NCBI RefSeq assembly: GCF_002013915.1
Contig: NZ_MBTF01000010.1
Coordinates: forward strand, 1-64,000
Origin: Mucilaginibacter pedocola
Lineage (GTDB): Bacteria > Bacteroidota > Bacteroidia > Sphingobacteriales > Sphingobacteriaceae
DNA length: 64,000 bases
Direction: 5' to 3'
Shown here: piece by piece, positions 15,882 to 23,734 of the stretch
Layout of the letters: each line of letters opens with the position of its first letter
How positions within the stretch are numbered: position 1 is the first letter of the stretch
The notes under the pieces: generated by a model
Seen by the model: the letters and a program-made list of their open reading frames with translations, nothing else
What the model was told of the DNA's origin: nothing
The model's database searches: none
Program-made: the position numbers and the translations under genes

Positions 15882-17240
15882 TTAAGGTTTTGAGGAATTA
15901 ACAGGTGTATCGCGGATCACCATCATGTCGGCGATCCCTTCCCGTTCTGCCAGGACCAGCCCGTAAGGCGCCAGCCCTGCATTAACGGAGGCAACATCAC
16001 TGAGTTTGCCGGTAAATTTCAGGTCAACGCGGCCGTCGTAGCCGCTCTGGTCGATGACAGGTATGGGCGACCGTTGCAGGTACTGCGCCTGCAGCCGCAT
16101 GATGAGCTGTGATAAATGGGCGTTCTGCAGTTCACAGGAAAAGGGCGTTACATTGGTGATGAGCGTCCCGCCTTTGCTTTTCAACCGGTCAAGCGAATCA
16201 GTCCGCACCAGTGCCAGGCAGCGGGTTTTGACCGCTTCTACGGTAACCTGCCACTGCGGGAATAACCTGCGCAAGTCTTCCTGTATCATGCCGAAAGCCT
16301 TATCCCCTGTGCCCGGCGGCGCCAGCAACTCGTAAGAGAAACCATTTCCTTCGGCCAGCCAGGCATCCGTACTTTGCCCCGGTTTAGGCTGCGGGGTGGC
16401 GAGGGTTGTATCTTTCGTCAGCAACCTGATATTGGCGCGGGGGAACCACCTGTCATGCTCTTTGAAAGCCAGGCGGCAAAACCAGATAAAGGGCAGGTTG
16501 CGGACCGAGAAAGATTGCGGCTTACCGGGTTCCGGTTCGCTGATATGCAGGGCCGGCGGTAAGCCCGGCACGTACCCAGAGAATACCCGGTGGTAAAGCA
16601 CCGCTGCGCCATCGCCCCCGTTACCGTTAATAAACAGCGGCCTGTCGTCGCTGAAAGGCACCTTTAGATCTTTTTTCTCACTCAGCGATGTGGCGCCGTT
16701 CTGCAACATAGCCCGGATGTTAGCCCCGTTCACCTCCGTAAATTCCGTTATCGCCACTACGGTCCCCCCGCCGTTGATCCATACATAATGCGGCAGTGTA
16801 TGGTGCGGGAAAAGCTTATGCAAAGCTACGTCCCCGGTAAGCTCAGGCAGATCGAACGGCTTGTACTTTTGCATAGCCGCAAGCACCGGTGCCACGACCG
16901 CTTCTTTCTGATAGGTGACCGGCAGGAAAACCACCTTTTCGCCAAACACGCGTTGCAGCGAATCCATCACCGGCACCATCGTACGGCAGGGCGCGCACCA
17001 TGTCGCCCAGAAATCGAGTATCAGCAGCTTGCCCCTAAAAGCGGACAGGTTCAGTTCCGTTACAGGTTTGCCGTTAAGCTTTAAATTACGGACACCCGAA
17101 AGATGAATATCGGGTACCTTTTCACCGACGGAGATACCGCCTTTGGTGATATTTTCGGCGTATATTTTGAGTTGGGGTTCCTGTGCGCTTGCCCGGAAAA
17201 AAAGGCATAGCACGGCCAGGAAGCATATTTTTGGCTTCAT
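15882..17240 (-). CDS. TlpA-like thioredoxin-fold protein with DUF3738-like tail
   Basis: A 452-residue exported protein (MKPKICFLAVLCLFFRASAQ signal). Residues about 35-185 form a TlpA/AhpC-TSA-like thioredoxin domain with the start pattern VGEKVPDIHL and the catalytic CAPC at 82-85 in LDFWATWCAPCRTMVPVMDS. The cis-Pro region is visible in HTLPHYVWING. The middle is variable. The last 110 residues resemble DUF3738 (TIGR03435) with IPVIDQSGYDGRVDLKF and the ending LAPYGLVLAEREGIAD. This combination is frequent in Bacteroidota, next to SusC/SusD as here (12 bp before SusC). Family role: periplasmic thiol-disulfide exchange; the DUF3738 part has no proven function. Inference: it works with the MauE-like protein at 10471 in supplying reductant to a cell-surface process. 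Confidence 0.82.
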   Translation of the reverse strand: MKPKICFLAVLCLFFRASAQEPQLKIYAENITKGGISVGEKVPDIHLSGVRNLKLNGKPVTELNLSAFRGKLLILDFWATWCAPCRTMVPVMDSLQRVFGEKVVFLPVTYQKEAVVAPVLAAMQKYKPFDLPELTGDVALHKLFPHHTLPHYVWINGGGTVVAITEFTEVNGANIRAMLQNGATSLSEKKDLKVPFSDDRPLFINGNGGDGAAVLYHRVFSGYVPGLPPALHISEPEPGKPQSFSVRNLPFIWFCRLAFKEHDRWFPRANIRLLTKDTTLATPQPKPGQSTDAWLAEGNGFSYELLAPPGTGDKAFGMIQEDLRRLFPQWQVTVEAVKTRCLALVRTDSLDRLKSKGGTLITNVTPFSCELQNAHLSQLIMRLQAQYLQRSPIPVIDQSGYDGRVDLKFTGKLSDVASVNAGLAPYGLVLAEREGIADMMVIRDTPVNSSKP

Positions 17241-17405
17241 TTTTAAAAGATCAGTAGTGAGAAAAAAAGTAAAAGCTAAGGCAGCGCCAGATAAAAAAGT
17301 ATCAAATACGCATAGGGAATGATAATATTAAGCAGCCTTAAGAATCAAAGGGAATAAGGTCACTCCGGCGGGCAGATGACCAGTAACCAGGGAGAAATGG
17401 TGCCG

Positions 17406-17708
17406 CTATTCATGTGGCTCCTCCCCTGTCGGTGATAATAAGTGCGCCCCGCCCGGCTCTTGCGCGGCCCCGAGCGCGCTAACAAGGGCTATTAACTGAT
17501 CGAAGAGCGAGGCAACATCTTCAGCAGGCAACACATCAGGGTCCATCACCGATCTTCCCCCAAGCCCGCCCAGGGATGCCAATGCAAAAACTTCCCACAG
17601 CACCGATTGCACGTTCTCAACAGGCCAAAGGCGCAAAAAAGCCCTGGCCGCAGCATCAGGCGGTAAAATCGGTTCATAGGAATTATTCTTTACAAATACG
17701 GCTTCCAT
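17406..17708 (-). CDS. Small hypothetical protein upstream of TlpA/SusCD operon
   Basis: A 100-residue leftward frame starting at ATG 17708. The protein (starts MEAVFVKNNSYEPILPPDAA) is amphipathic with a Leu/Val-rich middle (LWEVFALASLGGLGG, then SLFDQLIALVSALGAAQE) and a polar tail. No signal peptide or known domain. It reads toward the TlpA gene, with 165 bp between them, so it may be the first gene of that transcription unit. It sits at the edge of the AT-rich block; its own sequence is GC-rich like the genes to the left. I do not recognise it. Could be spurious, but length and codon look support a real gene. Confidence 0.45.
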   Translation of the reverse strand: MEAVFVKNNSYEPILPPDAAARAFLRLWPVENVQSVLWEVFALASLGGLGGRSVMDPDVLPAEDVASLFDQLIALVSALGAAQEPGGAHLLSPTGEEPHE

Positions 17709-17755
17709 TACTGTGGATTAGGTTAAAATAGCGTCCACATTGCAAGCCTCACAAA

Positions 17756-17840
17756 AATGGGCTATTCCCGTACGCAATGACACCTCGTTGGAAAGGCGGA
17801 GGCGTGAGCCTCCTAAGCACGCATACGGGAATAGCCCATT
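17756..17840. repeat. Nested inverted repeat element (about 85 bp)
   Basis: Left arm 17756-17775 (AATGGGCTATTCCCGTACGC) pairs with right arm 17821-17840, with one mismatch that becomes a G-U pair if the minus strand is transcribed. Inside lies a second, perfect hairpin: GGAGGC (17798-17803), GTGA loop, GCCTCC (17808-17813). It lies between the genes at 17708 (minus) and 18056 (plus), at the boundary to the AT-rich island. Could be a small structured RNA, a MITE-like remnant or a protein-binding site. No clear target-site duplication is visible. Confidence 0.65.
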
Positions 17841-18005
17841 ACCCTACAAATATAGGATAAATGGGCATCTCATTCACCGTAACCTCGCGTGCTTTTAGAT
17901 TTCCAACGTCTGTCAAAGCAAGGTTTCTTTGTTATGAAACACCAATTTTATATATGATAACTATCTATCTCGAAAGTTTTTTAAAGGTAACAAATAAAAA
18001 CATTA

Positions 18006-18021
18006 TTGTCAATATTGACAA
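18006..18021. promoter_or_regulatory. Candidate operator: perfect 16-bp palindrome
   Basis: TTGTCAATATTGACAA, a perfect palindrome, lies 34 bp before the ATG of the XRE regulator at 18056. This is the position and type of site expected for an autoregulating XRE dimer. Binding is inferred. Confidence 0.5.
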
Positions 18022-18055
18022 GAAATTTATTTGCATTGGTTCGGAGATTGACTTA

Positions 18056-18307
18056 ATGAAAGAAAAGTTTCTTAAGCAATATGAAACTATTGGGAAGAAT
18101 GTACGATTTTTAAGAATCAAAAAAGGTTGGACTCAAGACGAACTTGCTCATAGGTGCAGCATAAATGCGGCTCAAGTAAGTCGCATAGAAAACGCGAGAA
18201 GAGATTACATGTATTCGACACTATTAGAAGTTTGTGAGGCATTGGAAGTTGATTATTGCAAAATCACAAAAACTAATCCTGAAGCGGAAGGGTTTCATGA
18301 AGGGTAA
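18056..18307 (+). CDS. XRE-family regulator
   Basis: An 83-residue Cro/C1-type helix-turn-helix protein. The start was set at ATG 18056 (MKEKFLKQYETIGKNVRFLR) because the frame upstream, open from 17861, reads like non-coding AT-rich sequence. The domain shows RIKKGWTQDELAHRCSINAAQVSRIENARRDYMYSTLLEVCEAL in three parts, a near-consensus Xre helix set. A perfect palindrome lies just upstream (18006-18021). The next gene on the same strand is the secreted nuclease at 18448, 140 bp away. Regulatory link inferred only. Confidence 0.75.
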   Translation: MKEKFLKQYETIGKNVRFLRIKKGWTQDELAHRCSINAAQVSRIENARRDYMYSTLLEVCEALEVDYCKITKTNPEAEGFHEG

Positions 18308-18447
18308 ATACCACATCTTTTTAAACAGTTGAACCGCACGATATGTGTAATTTTAGGTTGAAAAATTACTTCTAAAAAAGGGTAGTTTCCCCTAAGTAGA
18401 GATTTCTTTTCTAATACTTTGCAATATATTTACCTAAACTTCACAAC

Positions 18448-19200
18448 TTGAAAAAGCTTACCGTATTAGCTATGTTCACGGCATTATCCTTAATTTGCCA
18501 TGCTCAGGACATTGTTAAGTCAGACCTATGTGCGAATTGTGTGGTGTGGGTAAACAAATATTATATCAGTATAGCCGATACTGCCAAGCATAATCCAATA
18601 CTTGTTTATCATGTAATCACCAAACGGCAACTGGAAATAGCGGACAGCCTAAAAGCGAATAAGACCACTAAAATAGATCGGGCAAAATATCCTTTTAAAG
18701 CTGTTAAAGGCTTCCCTAATGAGACGAAAATATTCAGCATTGCCAATAAAATCTACCGTAAAATAAACCCCAAAAATGTTATTGCCAAAGGGCATGTAGC
18801 CTCTGCCGATGACTATTCTTGGTCGGCCGGCGGAATGGACACCTCAATGCGTTACACGTTCAACATTGCTATGGAATACCAAAGCCAGAATGCCGGCACG
18901 CAACTAGGTACGGAATATATGTGCCGGGCCATGGCACGTAAATATGACACGGTGAAAGTTTGGGCGGGAACATGGGGCAGCCAGGATGTCATCAATGACG
19001 GCAAAATAAAAGTGAACTTTCCGGCGGTATATTGGAAGATCGCCGCATACAATGGCGAAGTGCATTGTTATTGGATGCCTAATAATGACGACGGCGCAGG
19101 GCAGGCTAATTATCCTAAATTTGAGATATCGTTAGCGGAGTTGGCTGCTAAGCTGGAGTTTGACCCGATGGAGGTGATAAAGGGGGAGACTTCTCTTTAA
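18448..19200 (+). CDS. Exported DNA/RNA non-specific endonuclease-like protein
   Basis: A 250-residue protein with a signal peptide (about 20 residues, ending CHAQ). A core follows that matches the NUC (Serratia nuclease) family: AKGHVASADDYS (the RGH box with Lys in place of Arg; catalytic His116), then YQSQNAGTQLGTEYMCRAMA (metal-ligand Asn148 and Glu156), then VKVWAGTWGSQ. The RGH-to-KGH change at the catalytic motif is unusual; the His, Asn and Glu positions are kept. Two Cys at 28 and 31 may bond. Role: cuts DNA and RNA outside the cytoplasm, for nutrient gain or as a toxin; no immunity gene is visible. Match by eye, but the three motifs are in the right order and spacing. Confidence 0.65.
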   Translation: MKKLTVLAMFTALSLICHAQDIVKSDLCANCVVWVNKYYISIADTAKHNPILVYHVITKRQLEIADSLKANKTTKIDRAKYPFKAVKGFPNETKIFSIANKIYRKINPKNVIAKGHVASADDYSWSAGGMDTSMRYTFNIAMEYQSQNAGTQLGTEYMCRAMARKYDTVKVWAGTWGSQDVINDGKIKVNFPAVYWKIAAYNGEVHCYWMPNNDDGAGQANYPKFEISLAELAAKLEFDPMEVIKGETSL

Positions 19201-19576
19201 CAAGAATCTCCTACTTATATTAAGTTTTAGGGCTAAGAGTCGATATTCTTTGAACTGAAAAACGGAGTTTAGCAATTTGCTCTATAAACTGATGTTGAAC
19301 ATCATCAACTTATCGAATATTCAAAATGGTAGGAAGATGTTCGATTTTGAATCTTAAGAAGAACAACTTCGGCTTTTTAAATAGAACTAACTGAATTATT
19401 CGATTTCCATAAAGAAAATTAGAAATACCAAATGATTACATTTTTCGGCTTGCAGCTGATAAATATTATTGAATGAACTGAGGCGGTTTTAAATTGATTC
19501 TTTATTGGGCTATAATTGCTAACAATCTAGAAAATAGTTTTTTATAGCGGCTTTACATAACAGCCCAAATGTTATC
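19201..19576. other. Intergenic AT-rich region
   Basis: About 375 bp between the nuclease gene and the convergent membrane protein gene. It has no open frame. A 9-bp inverted repeat (ATTCAAAAT ... ATTTTGAAT) lies near 19318-19350; no T-run follows it, so it is a weak candidate for a terminator. Confidence 0.5.
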
Positions 19577-21076
19577 TTACTTATTTGGTAAAATTGAAAA
19601 TCTATATAAGCTTTTCATTATAAACCATGGAAAAAATATGAGGACAATTACAGCCGTGTTCAAAAACAAAGCAGAGTTCCCAATAATCTGTAAGTAAAAT
19701 ACACTATTCTGACTTGACCTAATATCAACAGCGGCTGTGATTATCATCAATATTATTAAAAATAATGGCAATAATGATACGATAACAACTGCAGCGGTAA
19801 TGAATACATTTTTGTTAGAACGTGTACTCATTAAAAATACAAAAGAAAAAGATGCAATAAATATAATAGGTATATATTTAGGATGAGTTATCAATAGCCA
19901 ACCTGCTTTAGGGTAAAATAATCCTAAAGCCAAACCGCTCATAAGTAAAAGCATTGCTGGTAAAGCAAGATCATCTGATAAAAAAAATGTTCTAAAAAAA
20001 CCGGAAATCGCGATAGCTAAACCAATGCCGAAGCTTATGTAAAAACCGATATATGAAATTTGCCCTATAGGTTGAATCTTGGTTACCATTATATTAAGTT
20101 TCTCCATACGCTTTAAGGCATTTTTTTCTTTCATTACCACTATCATTTCGTCGATAAGCAAGCTAGCATGAATAGCAGATGAATCGCAATATCTATAATA
20201 GTTACTAAATGGGCTTTTATAAATGTAAAAAGAAAAAGTATTTTTTATCTCGCCTGCTTTGTTTAACCCATAGTAAGTCTTCACAATGATGCTATCTCTA
20301 TACAGATTTGATTTTATAACTTTTTGCTTATAAATTTCATAATTAATCTGATATAAGGAATTCGCCAAGTTTGGTGAAGCCCATTTACTAAAATGTGGAA
20401 TCATTAAATTCCTCGCCGAATACACTGTAAACGAATCTATTCCAAGGCTGGCTTGTGTCAAATAAGTTTCAACGACATGTTGATTGTTCACAAAACTTGA
20501 ATAAGATTTTCTAAAGCTATGCAAGCTGTCAGACATCGATGTTCCAAAATCTAATTGAATGTCTATTGGCCGCTTTCCTCTCTCTAAATAATCTTTATCT
20601 GGATTTTTTAGGATATCCAAATTATATGAAATTAAAGTTTTAAATTTTTCAAGGTTAAGTACAGGCAATGAGTCATCTACGTATTTTTTATGCACTTTAT
20701 TAACAAATCCATTGTATGGAAAAACGAAAGCCAGTGCAGTAATAAACAGCGCAATATAAACAGTAAGCAGTACTTTTAAAAAGTACATGGGTCCCGTTAT
20801 TCCATGAAATTTTTGATAACTAAGTATGTGTGTATCGAAAAGCCAAACTAGAAAAAAAAATAACGCACTTAAAGATAAAAAAATCATAAAGTATTCCGGG
20901 TCAACGATACTTTCGTAATCAACTGGCAGGCGTTCCGTCCCAAAATATATGATACAAAACCAAAATAATCCATTGAATATTAGGTAGTGTAATTTTGTTG
21001 CCCATAAAGTAGGGGTATGTATCAACAAATAGTTGTCTATTACCTTTAAAAGCGCCCAAGGACTATACAATTTCAT
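19577..21076 (-). CDS. 8-TM membrane protein of the caspase/ABC operon
   Basis: A 499-residue integral membrane protein from ATG 21076 (the frame opens at 21112, but that start would overlap the ABC gene by 50 bp instead of 14). Three hydrophobic segments at the N-terminus (NGLFWFCIIYFG; YFMIFLSLSALFFFLVWLF; VYIALFITALAFVF) are followed by a polar domain of about 210 residues. Five more then follow (near SYIGFYISFGIGLAIAISG, LALPAMLLLMSGLALG, IPIIFIASFSFVFLM, AAVVIVSLLPLFLIILMII, ALFLNTAVIVLIFFPWF). I recognise no family. With the preceding ATPase it resembles a two-component ABC transporter with an outside domain between membrane parts. In the operon context it is the likely membrane-acting effector or exporter (inference). 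Confidence 0.65.
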   Translation of the reverse strand: MKLYSPWALLKVIDNYLLIHTPTLWATKLHYLIFNGLFWFCIIYFGTERLPVDYESIVDPEYFMIFLSLSALFFFLVWLFDTHILSYQKFHGITGPMYFLKVLLTVYIALFITALAFVFPYNGFVNKVHKKYVDDSLPVLNLEKFKTLISYNLDILKNPDKDYLERGKRPIDIQLDFGTSMSDSLHSFRKSYSSFVNNQHVVETYLTQASLGIDSFTVYSARNLMIPHFSKWASPNLANSLYQINYEIYKQKVIKSNLYRDSIIVKTYYGLNKAGEIKNTFSFYIYKSPFSNYYRYCDSSAIHASLLIDEMIVVMKEKNALKRMEKLNIMVTKIQPIGQISYIGFYISFGIGLAIAISGFFRTFFLSDDLALPAMLLLMSGLALGLFYPKAGWLLITHPKYIPIIFIASFSFVFLMSTRSNKNVFITAAVVIVSLLPLFLIILMIITAAVDIRSSQNSVFYLQIIGNSALFLNTAVIVLIFFPWFIMKSLYRFSILPNK

Positions 21077-22328
21077 TTTCAAAAAAAATTCTGCTAGAAT
21101 TACTAGTGTCACGGAAATAAGTTATTGCAACGTCGGATTCTATCATCTTATTTAACAATACCTTCCCGGTTATTAATTGTGAGGTTATTAGCATCAATTC
21201 ACCATGATCTGCACGTATTTCTTTTATATGCTTCGCTAATGGCGTCAATATGTTCTTAAGTTCTGTTAGTGAACAAGTAGTTTTAAACAAGAAACTATTA
21301 TAACCAATTGTGTTGCTGATTGCTCCCACGGATCCATTGTAAACGGCTTTCCCTTGATTCAAGAATATAACATTGTCAGAAACACTCTCTATATCATACA
21401 GATTTTGTGAAGATAAGATTACGCTCATGGGGAATTTTAATGAATCTGTTAGTTTCCGCAAATCATCCAAAAACAGTTGCTGTGTTTTGATATCAAGATG
21501 AGCCAATGGTTCATCCATGATTAATAACTGGGGGTTCCATGCAAGTTGCCTTGCTAGTTCGAACCGCAATTTGTATCCTCCTGATAATTTTCCCCATGGA
21601 TAGTCTTGATATTTCTTCAAGCCAAGCCTGGCGATTATGTACTCAACATTTTCTATATTTTCTTTCCCTGTTATTCCCTTAGCCCCTACAGTAAAATGAA
21701 TATAATCTCTTTTACTGTTAAACTTAGCCGGTTCACGAATATCTTGTGGAATATATGCTATCTGTTGTTTGATTTTGATCCAGTTAAGACCATTAGGTGA
21801 AAATGTAGGATATATGTGACTTCCCTCGTCTATTCCAAGTTCTCCAGCTATAATTTTCAACAATGTAGATTTACCATTGCCATTCTGACCAACTACACTA
21901 GTAATTTCCCCTAGCTTTAACTCAAAACTTATAGGATGAATAAAAAAGTTATCTAACTTTCTTGTAATATTTTTACATTGATAAACTGAGGCACTTTTCG
22001 CTTTGTCAATGAATGACAATCTAACCTTCTCTATCTTATAATCATTCATCGCGGTTTCATCAAAGGTATCCACGATTTCGAATAGCAATTTGGTAGCTTG
22101 CGAAATATATTCAAGTTTAGAAGTATCGAGTAAGATCAACCCTCCATTTTCACTCAATGCTTCCGAAATTTCGGATCCGAGTAAAATAATCTTAGCTTGT
22201 ATTTTAGAATTGGCCTTGTACTTTTCTCCGAATCTAATAAGCCCAGCATATCCTTGCACGACGTCAAGTTGTAGGGAATTGACCACCTCATTAGCCTCGT
22301 CATTTATAACTGGATATTTTACCGTCAT
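21063..22328 (-). CDS. ABC ATPase with unusual N-terminal helical domain
   Basis: A 421-residue protein. Residues 1-110 are a helical domain with no match I can name. Residues about 115-330 form a transporter-type ABC domain: Walker A GQNGNGKST at 147-155, Q-loop in YIPQDIRE, signature LSGGY at 249-252, Walker B LLIMDEP with catalytic Glu near 273. The switch (H-loop) position reads ILSSQNLYDIE, so the usual His is replaced by Gln, which may slow hydrolysis. The last 80 residues (from about LFKTTCSLTE) form an alpha/beta tail. The ATG overlaps the caspase stop by 4 bp and the stop overlaps the membrane gene by 14 bp, so the three are translationally coupled. It is not the SMC-like type of ABC-3C systems. 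Confidence 0.75.
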   Translation of the reverse strand: MTVKYPVINDEANEVVNSLQLDVVQGYAGLIRFGEKYKANSKIQAKIILLGSEISEALSENGGLILLDTSKLEYISQATKLLFEIVDTFDETAMNDYKIEKVRLSFIDKAKSASVYQCKNITRKLDNFFIHPISFELKLGEITSVVGQNGNGKSTLLKIIAGELGIDEGSHIYPTFSPNGLNWIKIKQQIAYIPQDIREPAKFNSKRDYIHFTVGAKGITGKENIENVEYIIARLGLKKYQDYPWGKLSGGYKLRFELARQLAWNPQLLIMDEPLAHLDIKTQQLFLDDLRKLTDSLKFPMSVILSSQNLYDIESVSDNVIFLNQGKAVYNGSVGAISNTIGYNSFLFKTTCSLTELKNILTPLAKHIKEIRADHGELMLITSQLITGKVLLNKMIESDVAITYFRDTSNSSRIFFENEIV

Positions 22329-23404
22329 GATGCTTTTGATAAAACATTTTGTTTCAAGATTTCCTCAATAATTTCTAACACTCTATTGTAGGCTACAGTT
22401 CTTCGTGCTTTATATTCCAAACGATCAATCTCACCTTTTTCTTCTATCAGATCATTACATTCGGAACATAGTAAAATGCTTTCTTTATTAAAAGTTTCGG
22501 TTTCATCAAAATTCCTTACAAAGTCGATGAATGAATTGCCAAGTTGAACAAGATTATTTATCATAATAGCCTCTTCTACAAGCCGCTTATGGGCAACAAT
22601 ATCATATTTGGCACCAGTAAATGCAAAGTTCTCAAAATGAGGTATTTCAGAGATATCCCCATGCGTTTGAATTGGGGTTACTATTTCTGGCCGAACAGTA
22701 TCGTTAGAGTTAAAGCTCTGTATATTCCTATAAGTCAACTCATGAATCTGCCTTAGGGATAGATATTTATTAGATATACTTGAGTCCCCATTTAGCAATG
22801 CTTCATTAAAGCTTTCTGTAAACATTGTTATTTTTCGTTCTTCCACGATAAAGGCTGGGCTTTCCTGGGAAGCTGCACAGAGAATTGCGACACCTCTCGT
22901 TGCAAAGGCATCTCTCAATTGTTGATTTTGAACAGAAACATCTGCACCCATAAATGCCTTGCCGGCAGAAGCGGCAAAACAGCAATCCAAAATAATAAAA
23001 GTTCTAACTGCTTTTGCTGCACGTTTAATGGTTTCGGCAAAAGGTCGAATAGTCAAAGCGGAAACACTCGGATTTTCTTGCCTTGTACCTTTTAAAGCTA
23101 AGTAGAATGAGTTATCAGTAGTCGTAAAGGCGCCATGACCTACATAATAAATAAATATATCTTCAGCCCCTGACTCTATCCTGTCGCCTATAAATGCGCT
23201 GATTTGTTGATCTATTTCATCCACTGTGGAATCTATATCAAATAGATCTAGAAAACTGCTGTTCGGTACTTCAAGTTTTTGTGCAAAATAATCCCTTATT
23301 CTATTTTTTGCCACAGAAAAAGCTTCGCTAGGTTGAAATGCAGATTTCGGAAATGTTGATGCTCCGAGCAAAATAACTGCCGTACGTTTTGGATCAAGCG
23401 CCAC
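22325..23404 (-). CDS. Caspase-like (metacaspase/C14) peptidase
   Basis: A 359-residue protein. Residues 1-230 form a caspase p20-like domain: MALDPKRTAVILLGAS start, catalytic His90 in FIYYVGHGAF, and catalytic Cys in FIILDCCFAASAG (Cys141-142; the second Cys is the likely nucleophile). The p10-like part follows with LCAASQESPAF and MFTESFNEALL. Residues about 260-359 are a helical extension with no named domain. No signal peptide, so it acts in the cytoplasm. It follows the EACC1-like gene with 6 bp spacing and overlaps the ABC gene by 4 bp. In conflict systems described for bacteria, caspases with EACC1 partners are thought to execute cell death upon sensing invaders. That role is inferred here from family and neighbours. 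Confidence 0.85.
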   Translation of the reverse strand: MALDPKRTAVILLGASTFPKSAFQPSEAFSVAKNRIRDYFAQKLEVPNSSFLDLFDIDSTVDEIDQQISAFIGDRIESGAEDIFIYYVGHGAFTTTDNSFYLALKGTRQENPSVSALTIRPFAETIKRAAKAVRTFIILDCCFAASAGKAFMGADVSVQNQQLRDAFATRGVAILCAASQESPAFIVEERKITMFTESFNEALLNGDSSISNKYLSLRQIHELTYRNIQSFNSNDTVRPEIVTPIQTHGDISEIPHFENFAFTGAKYDIVAHKRLVEEAIMINNLVQLGNSFIDFVRNFDETETFNKESILLCSECNDLIEEKGEIDRLEYKARRTVAYNRVLEIIEEILKQNVLSKAS

Positions 23405-23410
23405 TGCAAT

Positions 23411-23734
23411 TTATTTGTTATGGTCGAGTATTCGCTCTATATCTTTACTAGTTAAGTTCTCACCGATGATTTCACCATTTTTCTTAATCGTGATTTTTCG
23501 GCTCTGAGTTTTTAATAACCAATTCATCAGACCTTTTATAAGGGTCGTGACAGCGGAGGTGCCTAAAGCGGCTATCAATATTGTGCCAGCATCTTGAGTA
23601 TCAATGCGTTCTTTTGTAATCGTTGATTTAATATTAACAGTTTGATCCAAGAAATATTGAAGTTCTGTTGCAAGTTTATTAGCTTCAGCAGTTGTAGCGT
23701 CTTGAAAAATAATGCTATAAGTTTCTTCGCTCAT
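23411..23734 (-). CDS. EACC1-like adaptor protein
   Basis: A 107-residue protein from ATG 23734 (MSEETYSIIFQDATTAEANK). A longer frame to 23833 exists, but the extra part is AT-rich and unlike a protein. The order is: an N-terminal strand-helix unit, a central hydrophobic segment (DAGTILIAALGTSAVTTLIK), the LMNWLLKTQSRKITIKKNGE block, and a short acidic to basic tail. This follows the effector-associated constant component 1 (EACC1) layout known next to caspases and NTPases in bacterial conflict systems. The match was made by eye. It is the first gene of the operon EACC1, caspase, ABC, membrane protein. Inferred role: recruits or regulates the caspase. Confidence 0.55.
   Translation of the reverse strand: MSEETYSIIFQDATTAEANKLATELQYFLDQTVNIKSTITKERIDTQDAGTILIAALGTSAVTTLIKGLMNWLLKTQSRKITIKKNGEIIGENLTSKDIERILDHNK

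Noticed and set aside
21063..22328. ABC-3C type defence ATPase
   Set aside because: The ATPase has transporter-type spacing without a long coiled coil and is followed by a membrane protein; the ABC-3C layout does not fit.
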